Positions 26,170-35,383 of a DNA stretch of 64,000 bases are shown here, one piece after another. Source of the DNA: Rhizobium sp. NFR07 (lineage in GTDB: Bacteria; Pseudomonadota; Alphaproteobacteria; Rhizobiales; Rhizobiaceae); NCBI RefSeq assembly GCF_900111905.1, contig NZ_FOKM01000001.1, positions 744,001 through 808,000 of the forward strand, in the 5' to 3' direction. A program made the translations under genes and the position numbers. How positions within the stretch are numbered: the first letter of the stretch is position 1; each line of letters begins with the position of its first letter. Under the pieces are notes generated by a model. That model did no database searches. It was not told the origin of the DNA and saw only the letters and a list, made by a program, of their open reading frames with translations.

Positions 26170-28470
26170 ATGAATGCCTTCAAGCCGCACAGCTCCCACT
26201 GGGGTGCTTTTTCGGGTCGGTTGGAGGACGGCAGGCTTGAAATCCTGCCGCATCCGGGCGATCCCGATCCATCGCCGCTGCTTGGAAACATCCCGGCAGT
26301 GGCCCATAGCCCGGCACGCGTTCGGCGACCGGCAATCCGTCGTGGCTGGCTTGAGGGCAAGCCAGGCAATGCAGGGCAGCGCGGCAGGGACGACTATGTG
26401 GAAGTGAGCTGGCCGGAGGCGCTTGATCACGTGGCCAGGGAACTCGGCCGCATCTATGGCGAATCTGGCCCGACGGCCGTTTTCGGAGGTTCCTACGGCT
26501 GGTCGAGCGCCGGACGCTTTCACCACGCGCAAAGCCAGATCCATCGTTTTCTGAACGTGCTGGGCGGTTATGTGCGGTCGGTCAATACCTACAGTTCGGG
26601 TGCGGCATCGGTCATCATCCCGCATGTTCTGGGACCGTATGATACGTTCGATCGCAAGAGTGTGACCTGGGACGCCATAGAACGTAGCACAGAACTGGTC
26701 CTTGCCTTCGGCGGCATGGCGATCAAGAACGCGGATGTGCATGGCGGCGGCATCAGCAAGCATGTCGTGCGCGGCAAGCTCGGAGGAGCAAAGGCCCGCG
26801 GCGCCCGCTTCATCTCGATCAGCCCGTTGAAAGACGATTTTTCCGGCGAGCTGGATGCGGAATGGCTCCCCATCATTCCGGGCACCGACGTGGCGCTTAT
26901 GCTCGGCCTCGCCCATGTCCTCGTTAGCGAAAACCTGCATGACCGAGCTTTCCTCGACCGCTATACGGTCGGTTACGAACGGTTCGAGGACTATCTTCTC
27001 GGCCGCAGCGATGGACAGCCCAAGACTGCCGATTGGGCCGCCGGCATCTGCGGCATTGGCGCCGATGTTATTCAGGATCTTGCCCGCGCCACCGCCCGCG
27101 CGAGGACACTGATCACCGTCAGCCACTCGCTGCAACGCGCCGATTACGGCGAACAGCCGGTCTGGATGGGCATCGTGCTTGCCGCCATGCTCGGGCAGAT
27201 CGGACTGGATGGCGGCGGTTATTCCTATTCGCTCGGCGCGCTCGGCAATATCGGCAAAAACCAGCAGGCCGTTCCGCTGCCGACATTCAGCCAGCTCAGG
27301 AATCCCGTTGGCGATTACATTCCCGTAGCGCGCATCGCCGACATGCTGCTCAACCCGGGCGGCGCATTCGACTACAACGGCCATTCTTTGAAATATCCGG
27401 ACATCCGTCTCGTCTATTGGGCGGGCGGCAATCCGTTTCATCACCACCAGGATATCAACAGGCTGCGGGCCGCATTCCGGCGGCCGGAAACGATCATCGT
27501 CCACGAAACCGCGTGGACATCGACCGCCCGGCACGCGGACATCGTCTTGCCGGCAACGACCACCCTGGAGCGTGACGATATCGGCGCGGCAGACCGCGAC
27601 GACCTGATGATCGCCATGAAGAAGCTGATCGATCCGGTCGGCGAGGCGCGGGACGACTACGATATCTTTTCCGAAATCGCCCGCCGTCTCGGCAAGTTCG
27701 ATAGCTTCACCGAAGGCAAAACCAGTGGCGAATGGCTGGCCTTCCTGTTCGAGACCACGCGCACGGCGCTTGCTGGCGCAGGCCATGATGCGCCGGACTT
27801 CGAGACCTTCTGGGAACGCGGCGAACTGCGCCTGCCGGTGAAACCCGACGAGGGTGGCCCGGCCCATGCCTTCCGGCAGGATCCGTCAGTTGCGCCGCTT
27901 CAGACGCCGTCCGGCAGAATCGAAATTTTCTCCGAGACGATCGATGAATTCGGTTACGACGACTGCCACGGCCATCCGAAATGGTACCCTGCCAGACTGG
28001 AAACCGGTGAGACCCGCTTCCCCCTGCATCTGGTCTGCAATCAGCCGCACCAGCGCCTTCACAGCCAGCTTGATTACGGCGATTTCAGCCGCTCGACAAA
28101 GATCAGGGATCGCGAGCCGATTCGCATCAATCCGGCGGACGCTGAGGCACGCGGCATAGCGGATGGCGATATCGTTCGTCTGTTCAACAGCCGTGGCAGC
28201 TGCCTTGCCGCAGCCGTACTGAGCGAAAGCGTCAAGAAGGGCGTCATGCAGCTGGCAACCGGCGCATGGTTCGAGCCTGAAGACCGCACGGCCGAGACGG
28301 CGATGTGCATTCACGGCAACCCCAACATCCTCACCCGCGACGTCGGCACCTCGAAACTCGCCCAAGGCTGCACCGGCCAGATCACCACGGTCGAGGTCGA
28401 ACGGTTTACCGGCGAACTGCCGCCAGTGCGGATCTTCGAGCGAATGATGTTCGCGCAGGAGAAGACCTGA
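26170..28470 (+). CDS. bisC: Cytoplasmic molybdopterin S-/N-oxide reductase, BisC-like
   Basis: A 766-residue member of the DMSO reductase family, closest in architecture to biotin sulfoxide reductase. By alignment with Rhodobacter DMSO reductase, Tyr109 and Trp111 (GGSYGWSS) and the molybdenum ligand Ser142 (NTYSSG) are conserved. There is no Tat signal and no iron-sulfur cysteine motif, so it should be a cytosolic bis-MGD enzyme. BisC also reduces methionine-S-sulfoxide, fitting a sulfur-salvage locus. It starts 49 bases after the flavoprotein gene. Confidence 0.85.
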   Translation: MNAFKPHSSHWGAFSGRLEDGRLEILPHPGDPDPSPLLGNIPAVAHSPARVRRPAIRRGWLEGKPGNAGQRGRDDYVEVSWPEALDHVARELGRIYGESGPTAVFGGSYGWSSAGRFHHAQSQIHRFLNVLGGYVRSVNTYSSGAASVIIPHVLGPYDTFDRKSVTWDAIERSTELVLAFGGMAIKNADVHGGGISKHVVRGKLGGAKARGARFISISPLKDDFSGELDAEWLPIIPGTDVALMLGLAHVLVSENLHDRAFLDRYTVGYERFEDYLLGRSDGQPKTADWAAGICGIGADVIQDLARATARARTLITVSHSLQRADYGEQPVWMGIVLAAMLGQIGLDGGGYSYSLGALGNIGKNQQAVPLPTFSQLRNPVGDYIPVARIADMLLNPGGAFDYNGHSLKYPDIRLVYWAGGNPFHHHQDINRLRAAFRRPETIIVHETAWTSTARHADIVLPATTTLERDDIGAADRDDLMIAMKKLIDPVGEARDDYDIFSEIARRLGKFDSFTEGKTSGEWLAFLFETTRTALAGAGHDAPDFETFWERGELRLPVKPDEGGPAHAFRQDPSVAPLQTPSGRIEIFSETIDEFGYDDCHGHPKWYPARLETGETRFPLHLVCNQPHQRLHSQLDYGDFSRSTKIRDREPIRINPADAEARGIADGDIVRLFNSRGSCLAAAVLSESVKKGVMQLATGAWFEPEDRTAETAMCIHGNPNILTRDVGTSKLAQGCTGQITTVEVERFTGELPPVRIFERMMFAQEKT

Positions 28471-28570
28471 GACGGGGCGGCGATCGCATTGATGCGCCCG
28501 GCACCCGTCATCCCATCCTTTTATTACGCCTTGAAAAAGCACATCCCAACGCGCTCACATAAGGCGACAA

Positions 28571-28613
28571 AATAATCCATAAATTCGATAGAAAAAGAAT
28601 AACCAGTCTTTCT
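28571..28613 (+). promoter_or_regulatory. Copy 2 of the organosulfur-island promoter element
   Basis: The block includes CCATAAATTCGATAGAAAAA followed by GAATAACCAGTCTTTCT. It is nearly identical to copy 1 over GAAT-ACCAGTCTTTCT and to copy 3 over TCGATAGAAAAAGAA. The conserved downstream GATAGGCTAAGCGTC (28629-28643) is a likely -10 zone. It precedes the peptide-type ABC operon. Confidence 0.6.
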
Positions 28614-28679
28614 CATCCCGCCTGCCCTGATAGGCTAAGCGTCATCATCTTCTTGTCAAAGATCATAGGGGACAGCGTC

Positions 28680-28742
28680 ATGATCGAGATATGTACCGCC
28701 TGGCGCGCTCCTTACACTAGGCAGCCTATCAAGGCCGTCTGA
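28680..28742 (+). CDS. Candidate 20-residue leader peptide (uORF)
   Basis: ATG 28680 opens a 20-codon frame, MIEICTAWRA then PYTRQPIKAV, ending in TGA at 28740. AGGGGA lies 7 bases upstream, a better ribosome site than many genes here. It contains Cys, Trp and several Arg/Pro codons and is followed at once by a GCGGC/GCCGC hairpin. Such leaders upstream of sulfur genes often sense aminoacyl-tRNA or peptide-induced stalling. It may be an attenuation device for the transporter operon; coding has not been shown. Confidence 0.45.
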   Translation: MIEICTAWRAPYTRQPIKAV

Positions 28743-28902
28743 CCGCGGCAGCGCCGCAGCTCGTTCATCACATTTTCAAACCGGCATTTGATCGCGCGGC
28801 ATGCAGTCGCGGCGACGGCGGATCTTTGCGTGCGCTGCATCGAAAGCCGTGCCCGGCGGAAGCCTGGAAACAAGCACAACCGAACCATCAGGATCACCAT
28901 TC

Positions 28903-30555
28903 ATGACCGAACGTTCCTCCCTTCTCTCCTTTTCCCGGCGTCGCCTTCTCGTCGGCGCGTCCATCGCAGCAGCGCTTGCCGTCACTACCACGGCCGGCTT
29001 CAATCCTGCTCTGGCCGCCGACAGTCCGCGCGACGGCGGTGACATCACCTTCCTCATCGACTCGCTCGGCGACACCTGGATCCCCAACAACAGCGCCATC
29101 TCCAGCTTCCAGGGCCATATCTGGGGCCACGTCACCGACAAGCTTCTCTATGTCGATGCCGAGGGCAAGGTCAGCCCGTGGCTGGTGGAACGCTGGGAGC
29201 AGAATGACGGCGCTACCGAATTCACGCTCCATCTGAAGAACGGTGTTACGTTCTCCGATGGCGAACCGCTCGATGCGGCAGCGGTCGTCGCCAATCTCGA
29301 TATCTGGTATGCCGGCCGCAAGAACGAAGGCATCAACCCGATCGGCCTCTTCCCCAAGACCTATGACCACGCGGAGGCCGTCGATACGGCAACCGTGAAA
29401 GTCTTCTTCAAGAAGCCGACGCTCGGCTTCATCCCGACGCTCGGCTATCACGGCTCGATCCTGATCTCGCCGAAAAGCATCGCGCAGCCGGCCTCGGAAC
29501 AGGCGGACCTGAGCAAAACCGCCGGCAGCGGCCCTTACGTGGTCGAGAGCTGGAAGGAAGGCGACCACGTCACGCTGGTAAAGCGCAAGGACTATAACTG
29601 GGGGCCGGCGGCTGTCGGCCATACCGGCCCGGCCTTCCTCGATACGATCACCTACAAGCTGGTCTCGGAACCATCACTGCGCGTGGCATCTGTCCAGTCG
29701 GGACAGGCGGATGTCGCCTATAACGCCTCGCCCCAGGAACTGAAGTCCCTCAAGGAGGAGGGGTTTACCGTCGCGACCCCGCGCTATCTCGGCTTCGTCA
29801 ACGGCTGGGCAGTCAACACCAAGCTTCCTCCCTATGACGACGTGAAGGTGCGCCAGGCACTACAGGCCGGCATCAACCGCCAGGAAATCATCGACACGGT
29901 CTATACGCCGGACTGGCATCTCGCGACGTCCTTCATCCAGAGCAACGTGCCCGGCGCCACCGACCAGAGCGCACTCCTGGCCTATGATCCGGCGAAAGCC
30001 GAAAAACTGCTCGACGAGGCGGGCTGGACGAAGGGCGCAAACGGCATCCGCGCCAAGGACGGCAAGCAACTCACCTTGACGCTGCACTCCAACCCCTATC
30101 TGGCGACGTCCAAGTCGGTCGACGAACTCATCGCCCAGCAGCTCGGCAAGCTCGGCTGGAAGGTCGATATCCGCGCCTATGACGTCGTCACCTACGGCGA
30201 AAAGGTGAAATATGGCGGCCCCGCCATCCCGACCTATGAAGTGACGCGCAGCTTCATCGACGCGGGCACCGTCGCCGGCATTCTGACCAACGCCAATAAT
30301 GGCGAGAACTGGTTTGCCCTTGATGATCGCGACACGGTGCTGAACGGTCTGCGCGACAAGATCGCCGGCGCGGCCTCCGCCGAAGAACGCAATCCCCTTC
30401 TTGACGAACTGCAGCATTACGTTCTCGAACAGGGCTATTTCGTCCCGCGCACGCAGATCGTCCAGCGCATCTACGTGCAATCGCCGACGCTGAAGGGCGA
30501 GGTCTATAACGGCGTCGCCTATGCCAGCTACTACACGGCCTTTATCGCCGACTGA
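28903..30555 (+). CDS. Peptide/nickel-type ABC transporter substrate-binding protein (DppA/OppA class)
   Basis: A 550-residue SBP_bac_5 protein. An SRRRLLVGAS export signal (Tat-like) ends near NPALAAD. Family features are a WLVERWEQ segment, the FTLHLKNGVTFSDGEPLDA motif, and VRQALQAGINRQEI. It starts at ATG 28903 after CAGGA. Members bind peptides, opines, glutathione-like thiols or nickel. Next to sulfur monooxygenases and downstream of the sulfur element, a sulfur-containing oligomeric or peptide-like ligand is likely, but the sequence does not name it. Confidence 0.85.
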   Translation: MTERSSLLSFSRRRLLVGASIAAALAVTTTAGFNPALAADSPRDGGDITFLIDSLGDTWIPNNSAISSFQGHIWGHVTDKLLYVDAEGKVSPWLVERWEQNDGATEFTLHLKNGVTFSDGEPLDAAAVVANLDIWYAGRKNEGINPIGLFPKTYDHAEAVDTATVKVFFKKPTLGFIPTLGYHGSILISPKSIAQPASEQADLSKTAGSGPYVVESWKEGDHVTLVKRKDYNWGPAAVGHTGPAFLDTITYKLVSEPSLRVASVQSGQADVAYNASPQELKSLKEEGFTVATPRYLGFVNGWAVNTKLPPYDDVKVRQALQAGINRQEIIDTVYTPDWHLATSFIQSNVPGATDQSALLAYDPAKAEKLLDEAGWTKGANGIRAKDGKQLTLTLHSNPYLATSKSVDELIAQQLGKLGWKVDIRAYDVVTYGEKVKYGGPAIPTYEVTRSFIDAGTVAGILTNANNGENWFALDDRDTVLNGLRDKIAGAASAEERNPLLDELQHYVLEQGYFVPRTQIVQRIYVQSPTLKGEVYNGVAYASYYTAFIAD

Positions 30556-30592
30556 GCCCGTTCCAGAAATCTGATGTGAGAGGGCCTTCCGC

Positions 30593-31603
30593 GTGAGCAA
30601 TGCCTATCTGACCTATGCAGCAAAGCGGCTCGGCCAGGCGGTCGTGGTCATACTGCTGGCCTATATCTTTACCTTCGTGGTCGTCAGCATTCTGCCTGGC
30701 GACCCGGTCACCAGCGTCCTGCGCAATCCGCAGAACGGCTTCACCGAAGAGGAAATCGCCGAGATCATCGCGGCACAGGGTCTGGACAAGCCGATCATCG
30801 TCCAGCTCTGGAACGCGCTTTCCGGCTTCCTCACCGGCGATCTCGGCATGTCGATGCGATCCAACCGGCCAGTGTCGACGTTGATCGCCGAGGTGCTGCC
30901 CTCGACGCTCATCCTCGCATCGGCAGGCCTTGCGGTGGCGCTGGTCCTGGCGATGCTCGTCGCCTATGGCACGCGCTTCGTGCCGAAGAAATACGGACAG
31001 GGTCTTTTGCGCGGCTTTCCCTCGCTCTTCCTGTCGGTACCGAATTTCGTCATCGGCCTCATGCTGATCCATATCTTCGGTTTCCAGCTCGGCCTGTTCC
31101 GCGTCATTAACCCCGACAGCTTCTGGGCCACCCTGTTTGCGGCAATCGCGCTCGGCATTCCCGTGTCGGCGCAGATCGCGGAGGTGTTGATCGCCAATCT
31201 CGACAGGGAGGCGGAGCAGGAATATGCAGCCGTCGCCCGCAGCCGCGGCATCGGGCAGGCCCGGCTTTTCGCCACTCATCTCCTGAAACCCGCTTCGCTT
31301 CCCGTCGTCACCGTCGTGGCGCTCACGATCGGCGAACTTCTTGGCGGCTCCCTGATCACCGAAACGGTGTTCGGACGCACCGGCATCGGCAGCCTCGTGC
31401 AGCGGTCGGTCAGCACCCAGGACCTGCCGGTGCTGCAGGCTGTCGTTTCGCTCGGGGCCGTCGTCTTCGTGCTCGTCAACCTGATCGCCGACCTCCTCTA
31501 CCCGCTGCTCGACCCGCGCGTAAAAATCATCGGCGGCCGAAAGCGCAGTCCGACCACGGCCGACGAAACGGCCATCGGTGCAACCAAGGCGGTGACGCCA
31601 TGA
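30593..31603 (+). CDS. Peptide-type ABC transporter permease (DppB-like)
   Basis: A 336-residue DppB/OppB permease with six hydrophobic segments. The N-terminal cap is YAAKRLGQAVVVILL, and the EAA loop is YAAVARSRGIGQARLFATHL near residue 212. A GTG start lies 37 bases after the binding protein. It ends in ATGA overlap with the second permease. Confidence 0.87.
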   Translation: MSNAYLTYAAKRLGQAVVVILLAYIFTFVVVSILPGDPVTSVLRNPQNGFTEEEIAEIIAAQGLDKPIIVQLWNALSGFLTGDLGMSMRSNRPVSTLIAEVLPSTLILASAGLAVALVLAMLVAYGTRFVPKKYGQGLLRGFPSLFLSVPNFVIGLMLIHIFGFQLGLFRVINPDSFWATLFAAIALGIPVSAQIAEVLIANLDREAEQEYAAVARSRGIGQARLFATHLLKPASLPVVTVVALTIGELLGGSLITETVFGRTGIGSLVQRSVSTQDLPVLQAVVSLGAVVFVLVNLIADLLYPLLDPRVKIIGGRKRSPTTADETAIGATKAVTP

Positions 31604-32448
31604 GCTTCGTTTCCAACGCAAGGTCTCGCAGCCTAGGTTCCGGCGGCCTGCTCGCAGGCTTTCATGTGCCGGCCACCGTCGCGCTCTCCCTGCTGATCGT
31701 GGCGATCGTGCTCGCATGGTCGGTTCTGCCGGGCCTGTTCACCAGCTACAGCCCTGTTGTCGGCGTGCCGGCCGACAAGCTCCTTGGCCCCAGCGCCCTA
31801 CACTGGTTTGGCACCGATCACCTCGGCCGCGACGTTTATGCCCGGGTCGTCTACGGCACCGCCTCCTCGGTATCGAGCGCGCTCATTGCCGTGGTCATCG
31901 GCGTGGTCGTCGGCGGCCTGATCGGCCTGATATCCGGCTTCCTCGGCGGCTGGGTGGACGTCGTCTTCGCCCGGCTTGTGGATGTCCTCCTGGCGATCCC
32001 GAAATTCCTGCTCGCCGTCATCGTCGTCACCGCGATCGGTTTCGAGACGATCAACGCAGCCATTGCCACCGGCGTTTCGGCGGTCGCGATCTTCGCCCGC
32101 GTGACCCGCGCCGAGGTCATCAAGACGCGGCAGGCGACATTCGTCGAGGCGGCGTATCTGTCGGGCGGTTCGCGCTGGTTCATCCTCTGGCGCCACGTCC
32201 TGCCCAATGCCTCGCGCTCGGTTCTGCCGCTCGCGGTCCTGCAGTTCGGTGAGTCGATCCTGGTGATCGCCAGCCTCGCCTTCCTCGGCTACGGCGACCC
32301 GCCGCCGGCCTCCGACTGGGGTCTGCTGATCTCGATCGGCAAGGATTACCTCAAATGGCCATGGCTCGTTTACGCCCCGGCCTTCGTCACCATCTTAACC
32401 GTCCTCTCCGTGAACAGGATCAGCCGATGGCTTCGCAAGACAGACTGA
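31600..32448 (+). CDS. Peptide-type ABC transporter permease (DppC-like)
   Basis: A 282-residue DppC/OppC permease. GTDHLGRDVYARVVYG is the hallmark of the family, and the EAA loop is FVEAAYLSGGSRWFILWRHV. Its end overlaps the ATPase start by 22 bases. It pairs with the DppB-like protein as the transmembrane dimer. Confidence 0.87.
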   Translation: MSFVSNARSRSLGSGGLLAGFHVPATVALSLLIVAIVLAWSVLPGLFTSYSPVVGVPADKLLGPSALHWFGTDHLGRDVYARVVYGTASSVSSALIAVVIGVVVGGLIGLISGFLGGWVDVVFARLVDVLLAIPKFLLAVIVVTAIGFETINAAIATGVSAVAIFARVTRAEVIKTRQATFVEAAYLSGGSRWFILWRHVLPNASRSVLPLAVLQFGESILVIASLAFLGYGDPPPASDWGLLISIGKDYLKWPWLVYAPAFVTILTVLSVNRISRWLRKTD

Positions 32449-34130
32449 CGCCCACTCTCCTTCACCCGACAACTACCGCCCCGCTTCTCAAGGTCCGCAA
32501 CCTTTCGGTTTCCTATGACCGACAGGAGGTCGTACACGATGTCGGCTTTGAACTGGGACGCGGCAAGAGCCTCGCGCTGATCGGCGAATCCGGTTCCGGC
32601 AAGTCCACCATTGCCCGCGCCCTGTTGAGGCTCCTGCCAGGTGGTGCTGCGGCTTCCGGACATGTCGAATTCGGTGGGCAGGATGTGCTGGCATTGCCGG
32701 AACGGCGGTTCCGCCCCCTGCGCGGTCGGGCGATAGGCTTCGTCCCGCAGGATCCAGGCAATGCGCTGAACCCGGTGCGCAAGATCGGGGTGCAAGCAAT
32801 GGAGGCGGCCGCACTGACCGGCGAGACGGATGCTGCCATCCGCAAGGCACTCATTCTGGAAACCTTTGCGCAGGTCGGCCTCGACAACCCGCAACGGGTC
32901 TATGATTCCTATCCGCATCAGCTGTCCGGCGGCATGCTGCAGCGCGTGCTGATCGGCCTTGCGGTCCTGCCGCGCCCGGCCCTTCTGGTGGCCGACGAAC
33001 CAACCTCGGCACTCGACGTCACCATCCAGAAGCGCATTCTCGATCTCTTGTCCCGCCTGCAACAGGATCTGGATATCAGCCTGCTTCTCATCACCCATGA
33101 TCTCGCGATCGCGGCCGAGCGAACCGATGGTCTGGTCGTCTTGAAGAACGGCTCCGTGCAGGAGGCCGGGCGGACATCGGCCGTCTTTTCATCACCGGCT
33201 TCCGCCTATGCACGCAAACTGCATGCCGATGTCCCGGCCCTCAATCCCGATCGTTATGTGAAGCTGCGAGATCCGAGCCTGCACCGGCACGAAGGCGGGC
33301 AAGCCCCAAAAATCGAGGTCAGCGCCGTCACCAAGACATTCGCGGTCGATGGCAAGGTTCTGACGGCCGTGGACAACGTCTCCTTCACCGTTCCCGCCGG
33401 CACCACCCACGCCCTGGTCGGCGAATCCGGCTCGGGCAAGACGACAACGATCCGGCTACTGCTCGGCTTGGACGAGCCGGACAGTGGAAAGATCTCGGTT
33501 GCAGGCGAACGGGTTTCCGGGCGCTCGCAGCAATCCCTGCGCTCGGTCTGGCGACACCTTCAACTGGTCTACCAGAATCCGTTCACCTCGCTGGATCCGA
33601 CCTGGACCGTCGAACGCTTGGTGCGCGAACCGGTCGACCGCTTCAGGATCGGGACACCTCTGGAAAGGTCTGAACAGGTGCGCGAGGCGCTGGCCAATGT
33701 AGGTCTGGGCGAACACCTTTTGACCCGCAAACCGGGAGCCCTATCGGGCGGGCAGCGGCAGCGCGTGGCGATCGCCCGCTCTCTGGTGCTGAAGCCGGAT
33801 GTGATCGTGCTCGACGAACCGACATCCGCCCTCGATGTCAGCGTGCAGGCGGATATCGTCGAGGTTCTGCTGACGCTGCAGGCAAGGCTCGGCCTCACCT
33901 ATATCTTCGTGTCCCATGACCTGGCGCTGGTTCGCCAGCTTGCACATACCGTTTCCGTGATGAGGCGGGGCAGCGTCGTCGAGCAGGGAAGTGTGGCGGA
34001 TATCTTCGAGAATCCGCAGCACGCCTACACCGCCTCTCTGCTGGAATCGATCCCGTCAGGCATCTCCGCAACGCGGCCGCTGGTTCAGCCGAAACAGCGA
34101 CGTGTTGCAAGACAGGAGCAGATCGCATGA
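32427..34130 (+). CDS. Dual-domain peptide-type ABC ATPase (DppD-DppF fusion)
   Basis: A 567-residue fusion of two ATPase units, so one polypeptide serves the heterodimeric transporter. Unit 1 has GESGSGKST and LSGGMLQRVLIGLA; unit 2 has GESGSGKTT and [16 protein letters not shown]. Both have intact Walker B (ADEPTSALD and LDEPTSALD) and a switch His. Such fusions (YejF/GsiA class) are common in rhizobia; GsiA is the glutathione importer ATPase. ATG 32427 is preferred over 32355, which lies deeper in the permease gene. Confidence 0.87.
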   Translation: MASQDRLTPTLLHPTTTAPLLKVRNLSVSYDRQEVVHDVGFELGRGKSLALIGESGSGKSTIARALLRLLPGGAAASGHVEFGGQDVLALPERRFRPLRGRAIGFVPQDPGNALNPVRKIGVQAMEAAALTGETDAAIRKALILETFAQVGLDNPQRVYDSYPHQLSGGMLQRVLIGLAVLPRPALLVADEPTSALDVTIQKRILDLLSRLQQDLDISLLLITHDLAIAAERTDGLVVLKNGSVQEAGRTSAVFSSPASAYARKLHADVPALNPDRYVKLRDPSLHRHEGGQAPKIEVSAVTKTFAVDGKVLTAVDNVSFTVPAGTTHALVGESGSGKTTTIRLLLGLDEPDSGKISVAGERVSGRSQQSLRSVWRHLQLVYQNPFTSLDPTWTVERLVREPVDRFRIGTPLERSEQVREALANVGLGEHLLTRKPGALSGGQRQRVAIARSLVLKPDVIVLDEPTSALDVSVQADIVEVLLTLQARLGLTYIFVSHDLALVRQLAHTVSVMRRGSVVEQGSVADIFENPQHAYTASLLESIPSGISATRPLVQPKQRRVARQEQIA

Positions 34131-35215
34131 CCATCGCTCTCTCCTCCGGCACCCTGCCCGCATCATTCCGCCCGAAACAGCGACTGGGCTTCAACACCCG
34201 TGTGTCATTCAATGACGACGCCGGACCGGCGCAGGGCCTGCGCGACGGCATCGAACTGTTCAAACAGGCCGAGCGCCTGGGCTACCAGTCGGGCTGGGCC
34301 TATCAGCGGCACTTCGACCACTACCTATCCTCGCCGCTCCCATTCTTCGCAGCAGTCGGCCAGCACACGAGCCGCATTACGCTCGGCTCGGCGGTCATAC
34401 CGATGCGCTACCAGGACCCGATCCTGCTCGCCGAAGCGGCAGGCACGACCGATCTCCTGATCGACGGGCGACTGGAACTCGCCATCTCGACCGGCGCCAA
34501 TGCAGCCTTCGACGCCGTATTCGGCGCTGTCGATACGGATGCCCGAACCGAGGCAAAGCGGCGGCAGGCGCGATTTCTCTCGGCGATTTCCGGCGAGGTT
34601 CTCCACACGGTCACCGAGCCCGGCCAGGGCGCGCCGCAAGGAGCGGAGCTGCGGGTCACGCCGCACAGTCCGACATTGCGATCGCGAATACGGCAGGGTT
34701 CAGCCAGCCTGAATTCCGCCGTGCAGGCCGCCGAGCTCGGTATCGGTCTCATCAGCGGCACGGTGCTGCACGATCATGATGAAGGCGAGACCTTCGGCGC
34801 CTATCAGGCCCGCATCATCGATGCCTATCGCAGCAACTGGAACAGGATATGGGGGACGGAGGCGCCGCCGGTCGCCGTCGCCGCGTCCATCCTGGTCGGC
34901 ACAACGACGGAACTGCGCGACAGATATGCGGCCTATGATCTCGAGCGTCGCACGAAGGGCATCGCCGCATCGCGTCCCAAGGGCGCGCTGGCGCCTCCTC
35001 GCCAGCCGGAAGGCGCACAGATTTCACCGGTATTCCAGGGAACGCCGGATCAGGTCATCGAAGCGGTGTTCAACGATCCGGGCCTCGCGGCCGCAGACGA
35101 GATCGTTCTCTTCCTACCGCCGGCCTTCGGGCTTGCCGAAAACATCCGGCTCCTCGCCGATCTCGCACAGACGGTCGCACCCGCATTCGGCTGGTCACCC
35201 ACATCCGGCTCATAA
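34127..35215 (+). CDS. Luciferase-like (LLM) FMN-dependent monooxygenase
   Basis: A 362-residue bacterial-luciferase-fold enzyme. The first beta strands and helix read GFNTRVSF and AERLGYQSGWAYQRHF; GSAVIPMRYQDPILLAEAAGTTDLL and LELAISTGAN are flavin-site segments. It overlaps the dual ATPase by 4 bases after an AGGAG site, so it belongs to the peptide-type import operon and probably acts on the imported substrate. It is not close to SsuD; substrate unknown. Confidence 0.8.
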   Translation: MTIALSSGTLPASFRPKQRLGFNTRVSFNDDAGPAQGLRDGIELFKQAERLGYQSGWAYQRHFDHYLSSPLPFFAAVGQHTSRITLGSAVIPMRYQDPILLAEAAGTTDLLIDGRLELAISTGANAAFDAVFGAVDTDARTEAKRRQARFLSAISGEVLHTVTEPGQGAPQGAELRVTPHSPTLRSRIRQGSASLNSAVQAAELGIGLISGTVLHDHDEGETFGAYQARIIDAYRSNWNRIWGTEAPPVAVAASILVGTTTELRDRYAAYDLERRTKGIAASRPKGALAPPRQPEGAQISPVFQGTPDQVIEAVFNDPGLAAADEIVLFLPPAFGLAENIRLLADLAQTVAPAFGWSPTSGS

Positions 35216-35281
35216 CCTGCCTGTAACGCCGCCCATGCAATCACGATGGTCGACACGCCTAAATCAAGCATCGCGACAGAG

Positions 35282-35326
35282 AATATTTTCTACATAATCG
35301 ATAGAAAAAGAACGGTCTGTCTTCCT
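35282..35326 (+). promoter_or_regulatory. Copy 3 of the organosulfur-island promoter element
   Basis: The block includes ATTTTCTACATAATCGATAG followed by AAAAAGAACGG and TCTGTCTTCCT. It contains the clearest inverted core, TTTTCTA/TAGAAAA (35286-35292 and 35302-35308). Downstream, GCATAACCTTTCGAC (35342-35356) matches the conserved -10 zone of the other copies. It lies 57 bases before the SsuD-like gene. Confidence 0.6.
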
Positions 35327-35383
35327 CATCACCTGCACCCTGCATAACCTTTCGACACTGGTCGGCAATTTCAAGGAGCTCCC

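Larger units (their letters stand above)
28471..28902. other. 432-bp leader/promoter region before the peptide-type transporter operon
   Basis: Contents: a weak hairpin after bisC (GACGGG at 28471 with CCCGTC at 28504, then a T-rich stretch), the conserved sulfur-island element at 28571-28613, a 20-codon reading frame with its own ribosome site at 28680-28742, and a GCGGC/GCCGC hairpin immediately after that frame. This long structured leader is unusual in the window. Confidence 0.65.

Noticed and set aside
26137..27867. Long open frame (576 codons) on the minus strand
   Set aside because: It lies antisense to the well-supported BisC-like gene, has no family motif, and is a by-product of high-GC codon usage.
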